Positions 17,793 to 26,418 of a stretch of 64,000 bases of DNA are shown here, one piece after another; within the stretch, counting starts at the first letter, position 1, and the number at the start of each line of letters is the position of its first letter. Source of the DNA: a virus. Below the pieces are notes generated by a model. That model was given only the letters and a program-made list of their open reading frames with translations. It did no database searches and was not told the DNA's origin. The stretch covers positions 1 through 64,000 of IMG/VR virus record IMGVR_UViG_3300006920_000040; one strand, 5' to 3'. Both the position numbers and the translations under genes were made by a program.

Positions 17793-18845
17793 ATGAAGAC
17801 AGTATTAAACACTCAAAAAACCGACATCCTCAAGCAACCCATGTTCTTGGGCAATGACTTGGGATTGCAACGATATGATATTATCAAGTATCCCGAATTT
17901 AAAAAATCCTACGAGGACCAACGGGGGAATTATTGGCAAGCTAATGAGGTCGCCATCTCAAATGACCGAGCCCAATTTGAAGAAATGGGTGAGATTGAGA
18001 AGTGGGTGTTCGTCAACAATCTACAGTTCCAGACTGTAGGTGATTCATGCCTTTCCAGAACGATTGAGACTCTAAAAGACCATGTCTCAAACTCAGAATT
18101 GGAGTTTGCAATGGGGTGGTGGAGTCTAATGGAGATTACCCATTCGGAGTCATACAGCTACATCCTCCAAAACATCGTAAAAGACCCCTCGGTATTCTTT
18201 GATGACATTTATGACAATGAGGCAGTAATGAAGAGAGCTACTCAGTTGTCGGACTCATTTAACAAGCTACTGGTAAACAGTGAAGCTAGCCCGAAAGAGG
18301 AATTATTCAACACGATCCTATCCCTACAAATTGCGGAAGGCATTTTGTTCTATGTTTCATTCGCATGTTCATATTGGTTTGGCTCCAAGGGTATCATGAA
18401 GGGGAATGCCGACATCATCAAGCTCATTAACAGGGATGAGGACACGCATGTCGCCATTACCCAGAACATCATGAAGCGTTGGCGTGAAGACCCTTCGGAG
18501 GGGTTCAAAGAACTCGTTGAGAGTAAAACTGAGGTGATTTATGATGCATACCGGATGGCGGTTCAACATGAAAAAGATTGGGCTTCTCATCTGTTCTCAA
18601 AAGGGGAACTCATTGGACTTAATGCTGGTTTGCTGCATGGTTATGTTGAGTGGTTGGCAAACACCCGTTTACGCTCCATGGGGTTTGATCAAATCTTCGA
18701 AACCAAGAAGAACCCTCTGGGATCTTGGATTAAGGAATACATTAACTCTGATGAATCGGAACCAGCACCTCAAGAGAAGAACATTATTGACTACGAGAAA
18801 GGTAAGATCAAAAATGACCTTGATGGAATGAGTTTTGACTTTTAG
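17793..18845 (+). CDS. nrdB: Ribonucleoside-diphosphate reductase, class Ia beta subunit
   Basis: 350 residues from the ATG at 17793, preceded by AAGAAGAA; an upstream in-frame ATG at 17748 would add 15 unlikely residues. The diiron ligands are visible in FEEMGEIEKW, EITHSESYSYI (with the radical Tyr candidate after HSES) and NRDEDTHVAI. The subunit stores the tyrosyl radical used by NrdA. It lies just behind nrdA, as in many T4-like phages. Confidence 0.96.
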   Translation: MKTVLNTQKTDILKQPMFLGNDLGLQRYDIIKYPEFKKSYEDQRGNYWQANEVAISNDRAQFEEMGEIEKWVFVNNLQFQTVGDSCLSRTIETLKDHVSNSELEFAMGWWSLMEITHSESYSYILQNIVKDPSVFFDDIYDNEAVMKRATQLSDSFNKLLVNSEASPKEELFNTILSLQIAEGILFYVSFACSYWFGSKGIMKGNADIIKLINRDEDTHVAITQNIMKRWREDPSEGFKELVESKTEVIYDAYRMAVQHEKDWASHLFSKGELIGLNAGLLHGYVEWLANTRLRSMGFDQIFETKKNPLGSWIKEYINSDESEPAPQEKNIIDYEKGKIKNDLDGMSFDF

Positions 18846-18865
18846 CATTATGAAATTACATTATT

Positions 18866-19120
18866 ATGAAAAGTAATAGGAATCACGCACATAGCACCAA
18901 AAAGAAGATTAGGGAGTTGGCACAAGAGATACAGAATTATGAAGGATTTGCCAGTAATGAGATCGAAAAGAAACAGTCGCCTTTCCAGAAAGACTGGGTT
19001 GACTTCTTAATCAAAGAAGGAATTGACCCCAATGACCCATGGGGTTATGATGAGTGGTATGAGGCGGGATGTTTGAAATTAGAGGGACTTTGGGAGGAGC
19101 ATGTTGTTGGATATGAATAA
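18866..19120 (+). CDS. Hypothetical protein, 84 aa
   Basis: A charged 84-residue protein with a basic N-terminal third (STKKKIRELAQEI) and an acidic, Trp-rich C-terminal half (DPWGYDEWYEAG). It starts 20 bases after nrdB and its end overlaps the next small gene by eight bases. The series of overlapping small genes from here to 20.9 kb looks like one operon of early accessory functions. No family recognised. Confidence 0.6.
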   Translation: MKSNRNHAHSTKKKIRELAQEIQNYEGFASNEIEKKQSPFQKDWVDFLIKEGIDPNDPWGYDEWYEAGCLKLEGLWEEHVVGYE

Positions 19121-19292
19121 AGCAAAACTTGAAAAGGAGATACGTGAAATGGTTGATGATTATCAGGAGGAATTACTCATGACGACTTGGGATAAATTCA
19201 TATTCGATTGCCACTTCACGCCAGACGAAGAACAAAAAGACATAGAGGGTGTTATTGGCACTGGACTTTGGAGCAAATATGCGGTAAACTGA
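19113..19292 (+). CDS. Hypothetical protein, 59 aa
   Basis: 59 residues from ATG 19113, which overlaps the stop of the upstream gene (ATGAATAA), a typical coupling arrangement. The N-terminal half is a charged helix (KAKLEKEIREMVDDYQEEL). The rest has the same DEE/GLW-type acidic-aromatic composition as its upstream neighbour, including a terminal G-L-W, so the two may be diverged paralogues. No function can be assigned. Confidence 0.55.
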   Translation: MNKAKLEKEIREMVDDYQEELLMTTWDKFIFDCHFTPDEEQKDIEGVIGTGLWSKYAVN

Positions 19293-19297
19293 ATCCG

Positions 19298-19543
19298 ATG
19301 AAAGTAAAAAACGTAACGAAACCAAAGTATGTCACCTTCCTTGAAGAAGGTAACCTCGATAATAAATTCGGTGTCTTATTAGACGCATTTGGACCACTCC
19401 CTAGAGTTGGTGAAGGGTTTCAGTTTGAGACAGAAAATGAGGATGGTGTTGATTGGGTAACCGCCATCATCGGCACGGTCATCGAAGTCATTCATAATTT
19501 CGCTTCAGATTCTATACTGATCGAATATAGAGAACTGAGTTAA
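19298..19543 (+). CDS. Hypothetical protein, 81 aa
   Basis: 81 residues from ATG 19298; the longer frame would overlap its neighbour by 85 bases, so the downstream start is preferred. It is acidic and beta-rich with no Cys and no membrane segment. It sits five bases after the upstream stop and six before the next gene, as expected for an operon member. No recognised family. Confidence 0.6.
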   Translation: MKVKNVTKPKYVTFLEEGNLDNKFGVLLDAFGPLPRVGEGFQFETENEDGVDWVTAIIGTVIEVIHNFASDSILIEYRELS

Positions 19544-19548
19544 ATAAC

Positions 19549-20001
19549 ATGACACCCGAAGAAAAAATTACGACAAATCTCAATGATATCTTCCCTGATT
19601 ATTTAATCACATGGGTTTGTTGTGGTGAAAAACATCATGACTTCTCGGTCAGGGGACGGATTTTGATTGACGGGGTGAGTGTGGGGGGTGACTATATTTT
19701 GGATTGCCAACATGGTCTCACCACTGATCACATCTTGTTGTTACAAGAGGATGTCCAGAACTGGATTGACAGAAACCCCAAACAAACTCCACTGGAAGAA
19801 GCACTTCAGGATACTTGGAATGACTTTGTGAATGACACCGGAAACTACCCCGATTGCGTATCTGGAGATGGAGATGGTCATATCGTAGGGGCATTTACCG
19901 GATCTCAGTTTGTTCAGAACGTGGAGTCTCTTCTGGAATCTCGCGGATATGGCGTCCAAAGGGTCCTAGGGGCGAAGTATCTTTCTTTTGAAAATGAATA
20001 A
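19549..20001 (+). CDS. Hypothetical protein, 150 aa
   Basis: 150 residues, acidic and soluble. It has a CCGEKHHDFSVRG segment near 26 and a SGDGDGH acidic loop near 105. The Cys-Cys/His-His cluster could bind metal, but it is not a known motif. Its end overlaps the next gene by eight bases. Unrecognised. Confidence 0.6.
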   Translation: MTPEEKITTNLNDIFPDYLITWVCCGEKHHDFSVRGRILIDGVSVGGDYILDCQHGLTTDHILLLQEDVQNWIDRNPKQTPLEEALQDTWNDFVNDTGNYPDCVSGDGDGHIVGAFTGSQFVQNVESLLESRGYGVQRVLGAKYLSFENE

Positions 20002-20326
20002 CATTGAAAATCTCACCAAAAACCTAAAGGAGTTGTTTCCAGAACGACAGATCGAACTCCAGAAATACGGAGAAGAGGATTGGTGTCCCCGATTCGGAAT
20101 TATGGTTAATGGTAAACCGACGACCATCTGCTTTTCTTTAGAAATATTTGACGATATTAGTTATGAGCGAAATGTGCGAGAAAAGGGTGATGGTGATGTC
20201 CTAAACATACAAAACTTAGCAATCCCCATTTCGATTAAAGATAACGACCAAACCCTAAACGATATCACCCAGACATTAGATACCCTAATCAAAGAATGGT
20301 TATATTTTGAAAATGAAACCAGTTAA
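19994..20326 (+). CDS. Hypothetical protein, 110 aa
   Basis: 110 residues from ATG 19994 (a TTG two codons upstream is in frame). The N-terminal NIENLTKNLKELFPERQIEL resembles the start of the preceding protein (KITTNLNDIFPDYLI), both with a short helix then L/I-F-P. This suggests a tandem duplication of a small family. Its last codons overlap the next gene. Function unknown. Confidence 0.6.
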   Translation: MNNIENLTKNLKELFPERQIELQKYGEEDWCPRFGIMVNGKPTTICFSLEIFDDISYERNVREKGDGDVLNIQNLAIPISIKDNDQTLNDITQTLDTLIKEWLYFENETS

Positions 20327-20528
20327 ATTAAAATATAACCACCAATTTAAAGTTGGTGATAAGGTGAGAGACCTTTGGTACTCCGAGTGGGGCGTGGGTG
20401 TGGTTGAAGAGGTTCTTAAAACAAGAATTCGGGTGAGTGGGTTCACCTGCTATGAAGATGGGTATGGGCGTGTTGTGCCATATACGACATATGACAGTGG
20501 TCACTATCAGTTTTTGACTTTGGTATAA
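20313..20528 (+). CDS. Hypothetical protein, 71 aa, small beta-barrel-like
   Basis: 71 residues from ATG 20313. The pattern KVGDKVRDLWYSEWGVGVV followed by further beta strands looks like an SH3/KOW-type small barrel (a VGDxV turn, then G-x-G-x-V). Such barrels often bind nucleic acid or protein. The stop shares one base with the SLOG gene start (TAATG), indicating coupling. The family call is weak. Confidence 0.6.
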   Translation: MKPVKLKYNHQFKVGDKVRDLWYSEWGVGVVEEVLKTRIRVSGFTCYEDGYGRVVPYTTYDSGHYQFLTLV

Positions 20529-20908
20529 TGAAACTAATCATTGCGGGTGGGCGTGACCATATCCTCACTGAGGACGAATACAGCCTCCTAGACGAGCTTT
20601 TGGGGGATTTCGGTATCACTGAGGTGGTTTCCGGTAAAGCTCGTGGTGTGGACACCTGTGGCGAAATATGGGCGGAACTTAATAACATTAAAGTTGAGCA
20701 TTTCCTAGCCGAATGGGCGAAATATGGGAAGAGTGCGGGAAATCTGAGAAATACCCAGATGGCATTATATGGAGACGCACTAGCTATTTTCAGTGGCGGT
20801 TCGGGTTCTGCGGATATGTTAAAACAGGCTAAACAAAAAGATCTTGTTATTTTTGACTTCAGGGAACCGGAAGAATCTTTTGAGGATGTTTTCGGAATTA
20901 ATTCTTGA
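20528..20908 (+). CDS. YspA-like SLOG-family protein (DUF2493 type)
   Basis: 126 residues. The N-terminal MKLIIAGGRDH followed by VVSGKARGVDTCGEIWA near 36-52 and the AIFSGGSGSAD loop near 93 are the nucleotide-binding loops of the cpYpsA/YspA branch of the SLOG superfamily. SLOG proteins bind or process nucleotide-derived ligands, and some sense signals in defence systems. In phages their job is undetermined. It begins on the stop of the small barrel gene and is last in that run; a separate promoter follows. Confidence 0.85.
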   Translation: MKLIIAGGRDHILTEDEYSLLDELLGDFGITEVVSGKARGVDTCGEIWAELNNIKVEHFLAEWAKYGKSAGNLRNTQMALYGDALAIFSGGSGSADMLKQAKQKDLVIFDFREPEESFEDVFGINS

Positions 20909-20932
20909 CTCAACCCACGAATCAACTATCAT
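20905..20932 (+). promoter_or_regulatory. Sigma70-type promoter, leaderless geometry
   Basis: TTGACT at 20905-20910, 16-base spacer, TATCAT at 20927-20932, start codon 20939 six bases later. The -35 box overlaps the upstream stop codon. A transcript would begin at or near the ATG of the 235-residue gene. Confidence 0.6.
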
Positions 20933-20938
20933 ACCGAT

Positions 20939-21646
20939 ATGAGCACCAGAATAGAACAAATAGAAAAGGACTTTTCTGACCAATTGGCGGCAGTCTCAGA
21001 TGAGGAACTTTTGGAGTTTTTCGAAGCTAGGGGTGTTAACATTACCATTAATAAGAATCCCGATAGTGTTGAGCACCATTTGTCAGCAATTGAGGAGGCA
21101 GGTTACTCGAGTGGACAACCGCAAAATCATAAATTTATGAAACGGGCATTAACCGAAAAACAATACAAGGCACTCAAAGAAACTGGGGATGAATTCCCGT
21201 CATTCGTAACTAACGAAGAAATTACGTTTTGGGAGAATAAATGGAAATTCGCATTCGACGAATACCCGAATGCGAAAACACTCGGGGAGTTCTTTGATTA
21301 TTGTGAGAACTTTAATCATGATCTAAACGACATGCCTTCTGATTGGCCGGAAAACGCCACATTTATGGCGAACGAACACACTGAGAAAACACCATTTAAG
21401 GTGGGTGATTACACGTTCAGATGGGTAGATATGCAGGGTGACGGTGACGAATACTGGTTTGTGTTTAGCGTAGAAGGAGCACCCATAACATTCTCTAAAT
21501 CAACCGTAATGCGACCTGTCAAAACATTCTGGAAATGGTCGGGTTATTATTCGTCATATCAAGGTGGGTCTTTAGATACGCTATACCAAGTTACTCCTAG
21601 GGAAAAGACGATCACGGTATTTGACAGAGTTAAAAGGTGTGATTAA
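20939..21646 (+). CDS. Hypothetical protein, 235 aa
   Basis: 235 residues, soluble and acidic, with many aromatic residues in its second half (RWVDMQGDGDEYWFVF, KTFWKWSGYYSSYQGG). No domain is recognised. Its own sigma70-type promoter (TTGACT, 16 nt, TATCAT) ends six bases before the ATG, so a leaderless message is predicted. The next small gene follows four bases after the stop. Confidence 0.65.
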   Translation: MSTRIEQIEKDFSDQLAAVSDEELLEFFEARGVNITINKNPDSVEHHLSAIEEAGYSSGQPQNHKFMKRALTEKQYKALKETGDEFPSFVTNEEITFWENKWKFAFDEYPNAKTLGEFFDYCENFNHDLNDMPSDWPENATFMANEHTEKTPFKVGDYTFRWVDMQGDGDEYWFVFSVEGAPITFSKSTVMRPVKTFWKWSGYYSSYQGGSLDTLYQVTPREKTITVFDRVKRCD

Positions 21647-21650
21647 GGTA

Positions 21651-21809
21651 ATGAGTGAAATAATTAACGGCCCATATGGTGATTTTAATGATTGGAAGCG
21701 CACCTGTGACACCCTCCAGCGAGATCACCGTTATCTTGGTGGTGATAATCGGTGGAGGGTGTATTCGGCCAAAGTAGCTAATTCCTCATGGAAACATTCG
21801 TTCCGTTAG
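21651..21809 (+). CDS. Hypothetical protein, 52 aa
   Basis: 52 residues from ATG 21651, basic and Trp-containing (DFNDWKRTCDTLQRD, GDNRWRVYSAKVAN). The longer reading of the frame overlaps the previous gene by 26 bases, so the shorter start is chosen. It ends one base from the convergent endolysin gene. Unrecognised; short length keeps confidence moderate. Confidence 0.5.
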   Translation: MSEIINGPYGDFNDWKRTCDTLQRDHRYLGGDNRWRVYSAKVANSSWKHSFR

Positions 21810-21810
21810 A

Positions 21811-22725
21811 CTAATCTAGTGATGCGACAATTGCATCGGCTAGTGCCAGTGCCTCTTTGTCATATTTGTCATCGAATTTATCATATTCACTTACATTTGA
21901 TGCGAAGAATGGTTCCCAGACGCCGGTAGGGCATTTCGGTGCCCTACAAAAACCACCACCACGACCACCACTGGACAGTAATTTGATACCATTGTTATGA
22001 CGAACTGTAACATCTGGGTAGTGTTCATGGAACTTCTTAATGAAAGGTTCAAATACTTTGCCAGACTCTTTGGAAACCACCAACATCTCCATACCATGAG
22101 CGGAAGGTGTGGCTGAATTAAAATGGACTTCCACAGCCAAAGTTGCACCAAAAGAATTAATATCCTTTCCATGTTGTCTCATTGCGGAGCCATAGGATAA
22201 GGATTTTTTTCGGTAAAACACTTTAGTGGTAATCCCACGTTCTTGGAGAATTTTAGCTGCCCGTGTGGTCACTTCATTTCGGGTTGTCCACTCATCATCA
22301 CCCTTGTGTGATCTAGCACCGGTAAATTTATTATGACCAACCGCCAGAGCTACTTTTTTATCCCCATATTTTGAGAAATCGTCAGGATTGGGCTCGAACA
22401 CTTTGGGTTCCTCCTCATGCACGACACCAACGCTTGGGGATTGATCCAAGTCCATATGAGTCTCTTCATCACACCTGAGTTCCGTCAATAAATCGTTACA
22501 GTCCGCTTTATATTCTACGACACCCCATTTTGCATCGCAACACCACCGAAGCGACCATAATGCAGAGAGATCCTCCAACACATTGGTTTTCCTCAATGCA
22601 GTCGATATGAGCGCGGTCACCTCTGCTTGGGTATCTGTTGAATTCCAATTCTCCAAGACTAGGACGTGAATCGCGGTCAAAATTTCTTTATATGTGGCAT
22701 TCTTCATAAATTTATTTATTGACAT
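21811..22725 (-). CDS. N-acetylmuramoyl-L-alanine amidase (Amidase_3), endolysin
   Basis: 304 residues. The C-terminal 180 are a zinc amidase of the Amidase_3 type: VALAVGHN near 128 (first zinc His), an Asn-Glu soon after (TTRNEVTT, zinc Glu), EVHFNS near 200 (second His) and the catalytic-Glu segment GVWEPFFASN near 270. The N-terminal 110 residues are helical with two Cys pairs and may bind cell wall or regulate release. It cleaves the amide bond between MurNAc and L-Ala in peptidoglycan at lysis. Its start region overlaps the divergent ligase promoter; ATG 22707 is an alternative start. Confidence 0.88.
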   Translation of the reverse strand: MSINKFMKNATYKEILTAIHVLVLENWNSTDTQAEVTALISTALRKTNVLEDLSALWSLRWCCDAKWGVVEYKADCNDLLTELRCDEETHMDLDQSPSVGVVHEEEPKVFEPNPDDFSKYGDKKVALAVGHNKFTGARSHKGDDEWTTRNEVTTRAAKILQERGITTKVFYRKKSLSYGSAMRQHGKDINSFGATLAVEVHFNSATPSAHGMEMLVVSKESGKVFEPFIKKFHEHYPDVTVRHNNGIKLLSSGGRGGGFCRAPKCPTGVWEPFFASNVSEYDKFDDKYDKEALALADAIVASLD

Positions 22726-22746
22726 CTCCCGATTTTTGTATATATT
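22719..22746 (+). promoter_or_regulatory. Sigma70-type promoter of the DNA ligase operon
   Basis: TTGACA at 22719-22724, 16-base spacer, TATATT at 22741-22746, ATG at 22754. It decides the ligase start and overlaps the divergent amidase start region. Confidence 0.7.
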
Positions 22747-22753
22747 GGACTCG

Positions 22754-24205
22754 ATGAAAGCAGTTTACGATATTCTAAAGAAAATGGAGTCAATCCCAGG
22801 AACCAACGATAAGTTGGATGTTCTCCGAGAAAACAAAGATAACGTCGAACTCCAAACGGTGTTCTTTTTGGCATATAACCCGAAATTTAAATATTTCATG
22901 ACATCGAAGACGTTCCCCGAAATCGAGAATTACGGAGTCCCTCGATGCACCATGGTGACTTTGGAGAAAATCTGTAGAAAACTCCACTCTAGAGAAATTA
23001 CAGGAAATGCGGCTAGAGATGCCGTCCGAACGTGGTCCGAGACATTTTCCGAGGAATCCGCCATTATCCTCAAGAGAATCATTTTGGGTGACCTAAAGGT
23101 GGGGGTGTCGGCAAAGGGTGCAAACAAGGTCTGGAATGGTCTCATCCTCGAAAAGCTTTATATGCGCTGTTCCGGTCTGGAGAAGCTTAAAAACATCACT
23201 TACCCTGCGGTTGCCCAAACTAAGGCGGATGGGATCTTTTGTAATATTGTTGTGGAAAATGGGGAAGTTAGCTTCCTTACGAGAAGTAACACTCTCCTTG
23301 AACTGGAGAGTTGGGGACAAAAATTCAAACTACTAAATGTGGATAACGTGGTATATCATGGTGAAATAACTATCCTTGGTGAAGATGGAGAGATTCTTGA
23401 TAGGAAAACGGGGAATGGCTTGCTCAATAAGATTGGAAAGCGCAATCAAACCCAAGAGAGTTTCGAGGCAAAACTAGAGACTGCAACCGGAAAGAAATTG
23501 GTCCAGTTGACAGCCAAACATAAAATTCATTTGGCGGAACTTGAGGAGATCGAGTCAAACTGCATCATTGACTTGTGGGACATGGTTGATTTGGATGGGT
23601 GGATGAAAGGTAAAGACGAAACACCCTATAAGGTGAGATTCACTAACCTCCAAAATACACTATCCTCACCAGCAAATGTAGACCTTGAAGCCATTGACAC
23701 CCGAACTGTAAATTCAGAAGAGGAGGCTTTCGCGTTCTACGAGGAACAACTAGCGAATGGAAAAGAAGGATCTGTTTTGAAGAACGAAAATTCACCTTGG
23801 AAAAACGGAACCTCCACTCAACAGATTAAATTCAAAGAGATCAAGGATTGTGATCTTAGAGTTGTTCGCCATTATATGGGCGAGAAGGGTTCCGAGATCG
23901 AAATGGGTATTGGTGGACTTGAACTGATTTCATCGTGCGGTAAATTGAAGGTTAATGTTGGATCAGGGTTATCTCGAAAAGAGCGGGGGTTGGAGTTGAT
24001 CAACCCCAATGATTCCAGCAGTGGCTTGAAAGTAATCGACGGGTTTGTCTTCAACCAATATGATGATAAAATTGTAGCAACGAAGTTTAACGAACTGGTA
24101 GATTCGGAATCGAAAGAAACTAAGTCGTTGTTTCTCCCACGGATTGTTGAGATCCGAGATGATAAAACTGAGGCAGATAGCTTGGCACACATTGAAACAC
24201 TTTAA
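22754..24205 (+). CDS. ATP-dependent DNA ligase, T4 gp30 type
   Basis: 483 residues, close to T4 ligase. The nucleotidyl-transfer Lys is in AQTKADG near residue 156. Later motifs include VVYHGEI (motif III-like) and EGSVLKNENSPWKNGT with IKFKE (motifs IV and V). The N-terminal helical region covers about 1-125. It seals nicks during replication and repair. I start it at ATG 22754, seven bases after a TATATT -10 element, rather than at 22694, which would run through the promoter. The ATP-grasp gene follows one base after the stop. Confidence 0.95.
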   Translation: MKAVYDILKKMESIPGTNDKLDVLRENKDNVELQTVFFLAYNPKFKYFMTSKTFPEIENYGVPRCTMVTLEKICRKLHSREITGNAARDAVRTWSETFSEESAIILKRIILGDLKVGVSAKGANKVWNGLILEKLYMRCSGLEKLKNITYPAVAQTKADGIFCNIVVENGEVSFLTRSNTLLELESWGQKFKLLNVDNVVYHGEITILGEDGEILDRKTGNGLLNKIGKRNQTQESFEAKLETATGKKLVQLTAKHKIHLAELEEIESNCIIDLWDMVDLDGWMKGKDETPYKVRFTNLQNTLSSPANVDLEAIDTRTVNSEEEAFAFYEEQLANGKEGSVLKNENSPWKNGTSTQQIKFKEIKDCDLRVVRHYMGEKGSEIEMGIGGLELISSCGKLKVNVGSGLSRKERGLELINPNDSSSGLKVIDGFVFNQYDDKIVATKFNELVDSESKETKSLFLPRIVEIRDDKTEADSLAHIETL

Positions 24206-24206
24206 T

Positions 24207-25031
24207 ATGAAACTACTATATCAAAAACAAATCTGGAATGAGTATGGCTACTCGGAATTTATCGACACTTTGAGAAACCAATTCGAGTGTGTTGAATGTG
24301 AAGTGATTCCTTTCACAGAAGAGTTAGTAGCGCCTATTGATTTTATTCCAGACTTAGTTCTGGGGTCGGGTCGTTTGGTTGACATCGCCAGAAATAATAA
24401 TTGGCCTACGTATAGATCATTCGATCCATCCGAAACCGAAGATATCAAAAAGAAACACTTCTTAAATTGTGGTGGTGGATACTTCAAGTTAACCGAAGTT
24501 GACATGATGCGCGAAGTGATTGGTAGTCGATTCGTATTTGTAAAGCCGTGCATTGAAAAAATGTTTACAGGTTGTGTGATTGATTTAGATAAACCAATTG
24601 AAGACCAAGTTCAGTTCTCGACTAGTGACGTTGACGACCCGATGGAGGAATTGGTTCTCGCGGCACCAATTCGGGAGATAAAACAAGAGTATAGAATATT
24701 CGTTGTTCGCGGCGAAATCATCACAGGTTCCCTCTATAAAGATAACGGGGTCGCTCGCTACGAACTTTTGGATGGTGTGTTTAAAGGCTCCGACGTTTAT
24801 GAATTCATCCGACATATCTCGACTATTAAGAAAGGTAAAAATCTCCTCAGGAATTTTACCGGATCTTTCGATGTCGCTCGCGTAGACGATGGATACATGA
24901 AGATTATCGAATTTAACAATCTAAATTCGGCGGGAGTGTATGCTTCGGATTATCAGAAACTCACAGAGGCCCTTCATGATGACATCCTTCTCGGATTGGG
25001 TGCTAATTTGGATTCCACAATGTTTCCTTAA
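24207..25031 (+). CDS. ATP-grasp domain protein (R2K/DUF4343-like)
   Basis: 274 residues from ATG 24207, directly behind the ligase. ATP-grasp features include FVFVKPC near 112 (ATP-binding Lys strand), EYRIFVVRGEIITGSLY near 165 and the metal-binding C-terminal GYMKIIEFNNLNSAGVYAS near 240, where Glu and Asn ligate magnesium. This spacing fits the R2K clade of short ATP-grasp proteins found in phages and polymorphic systems, which couple a carboxylate to an amine through an acyl phosphate. The substrates are unknown. A second member lies at 29.1 kb. Confidence 0.82.
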   Translation: MKLLYQKQIWNEYGYSEFIDTLRNQFECVECEVIPFTEELVAPIDFIPDLVLGSGRLVDIARNNNWPTYRSFDPSETEDIKKKHFLNCGGGYFKLTEVDMMREVIGSRFVFVKPCIEKMFTGCVIDLDKPIEDQVQFSTSDVDDPMEELVLAAPIREIKQEYRIFVVRGEIITGSLYKDNGVARYELLDGVFKGSDVYEFIRHISTIKKGKNLLRNFTGSFDVARVDDGYMKIIEFNNLNSAGVYASDYQKLTEALHDDILLGLGANLDSTMFP

Positions 25032-25041
25032 ATTCCAAAAT

Positions 25042-25953
25042 ATGAAAAAAATACTAGTAACAGGTAGCTCGGGATTCATCGGATCTCACTTGGTGAAGAA
25101 ATTGAGAGAGCAGGGTCATTTCGTGGAGGGATATGATTATACATATAACGACCAATGGTATGATTATAATGTGTCAAATGGACCAAATGAGACCAGCAAC
25201 ATACTCAATATTGGCCCCACTTTCCTTGACGAAACCGATGAACACTTTGATGTAATTTTCCACCTAGCTGCATATGTTAGTGCGAGTAAGTCTATAGAAT
25301 ACCCTTGGATTTGTAACCTTTACAATATTGGTGGGACTAACAATGTAGCCCAACTTGCGAGTGACAAGAGTCGAATGGTATTTGCTTCCTCTGCGGCAGT
25401 ATATGGTGATCAGACCAAGTGGGTTGATGGGTTGAGACAACGTAGTGGCTTTTCGGAGGAAGAAGTCTCATTGCTAGGGGATTTAAAAACACCCTATGCA
25501 AAATCTAAACTCATGGGTGAGGAAATCGTCAAAGATACCTGTAGCAATTATGCCAATCTTCGGTTCTTCAATGTTTATGGGAAGGGACAAAATCCTGCCT
25601 ATGGTGCCGTCATCCAGTCATTCATTGATGACTATAAATCACGTAGAGCTTCGACTATATTCGGTGATGGTCAACAAACCCGTGATTTCGTTCATGTTGA
25701 TGATGTGGTTGATGCTTTAATTCTCGCAGGAGACTCTACGGAGAACTTTACGGCAAATGTGGGGACTGGCGTAGGAACGACTGTCGAGAAGCTATGTGGC
25801 ATGATCTCAAGGGACCATGAGTATATTAAATATGAACCCGCTAGAGGTGGTGACCCAGTTTATTCGGTTGCCGACAATAAAAAGCTTGTGGATATGGGTT
25901 GGTCTGCTAAAGTGGATCTGAAGACAGCACTGGATAGAATGAAATTATGTTAG
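25042..25953 (+). CDS. NAD-dependent sugar-nucleotide epimerase/dehydratase
   Basis: 303 residues from ATG 25042. The Rossmann motif is TGSSGFIGSHL (7-17). The catalytic elements are ASSAAVYGD near 113 and YAKSK near 152, followed by RFFNVYGKGQNP and the DFVHVDDVV substrate loop. This is the GalE/WcaG-type extended SDR pattern, which acts on UDP- or GDP-sugars. It is ten bases behind the ATP-grasp gene in the same operon and could supply sugar nucleotides to the glycan cluster at 40-43 kb. Exact sugar unknown. Confidence 0.9.
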   Translation: MKKILVTGSSGFIGSHLVKKLREQGHFVEGYDYTYNDQWYDYNVSNGPNETSNILNIGPTFLDETDEHFDVIFHLAAYVSASKSIEYPWICNLYNIGGTNNVAQLASDKSRMVFASSAAVYGDQTKWVDGLRQRSGFSEEEVSLLGDLKTPYAKSKLMGEEIVKDTCSNYANLRFFNVYGKGQNPAYGAVIQSFIDDYKSRRASTIFGDGQQTRDFVHVDDVVDALILAGDSTENFTANVGTGVGTTVEKLCGMISRDHEYIKYEPARGGDPVYSVADNKKLVDMGWSAKVDLKTALDRMKLC

Positions 25954-26117
25954 ACACACTGAAAACAACAACAATCCGAACTTACGGTAATCTCTGCAAA
26001 AGACTCAAAATCAATGCTTGGCAAAGCCAAGTTTTTATGGACAACTCCATTGTAATCATGGATAAGTTGGAAGAACGAATCGCTAAACTGGAGAAGAAAT
26101 TGAAAAGATATGAATAA
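25947..26117 (+). CDS. Small coiled-coil protein, 56 aa
   Basis: 56 residues, starting inside the last codons of the epimerase and overlapping the next gene by eight bases (tight coupling). The C-terminal 20 residues form a charged heptad helix (DKLEERIAKLEKKLKRYE). The N-terminal half is basic (IRTYGNLCKRLK). A DNA- or protein-binding accessory is possible; nothing more can be said. Confidence 0.6.
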   Translation: MLDTLKTTTIRTYGNLCKRLKINAWQSQVFMDNSIVIMDKLEERIAKLEKKLKRYE

Positions 26118-26418
26118 CTACAAACTATTACCTGAGAAATATAAGCCCCGTAATCAGACCACTTCAAACCATCTGATTAATGTCGGGGTTAATACAGAAC
26201 TATACTGTAACGTGCATATGGATATTCATTCACAAACATTATCCGCATGGGTTAAATTTGATATGGGTGAGGTTAGAAAATCGTTCAAATACGGGAATTT
26301 TAATGAAGCTTTGAGTTGGCTGGAGACGGAGCTATGGGAGTTAACCTTATTATTAGAAATTAGGGGTGCCGGAACCGTAATAAGGGAACTTATTAACGAA
26401 ATTAAAAACAATGAGTGA
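26110..26418 (+). CDS. Hypothetical protein, 102 aa
   Basis: 102 residues, mixed alpha/beta. The centre has beta strands (NTELYCNVHMDIHSQ) and the C-terminal third is a helix (ELTLLLEIRGAGTVIRELI). The end overlaps the clamp-loader gene by eight bases, so it is translated with the replication genes. Unrecognised. Confidence 0.6.
   Translation: MNNYKLLPEKYKPRNQTTSNHLINVGVNTELYCNVHMDIHSQTLSAWVKFDMGEVRKSFKYGNFNEALSWLETELWELTLLLEIRGAGTVIRELINEIKNNE

Noticed and set aside
21621-21650. TTGACA upstream of the 52-residue ORF
   Set aside because: The only -10-like box (TAAGGT) would be one base from the ATG, unlike the 5-10 base spacing elsewhere.
22694-22753. Upstream start of the DNA ligase
   Set aside because: The added residues lie over a clear TTGACA/TATATT promoter and are absent from T4-type ligases as I know them.
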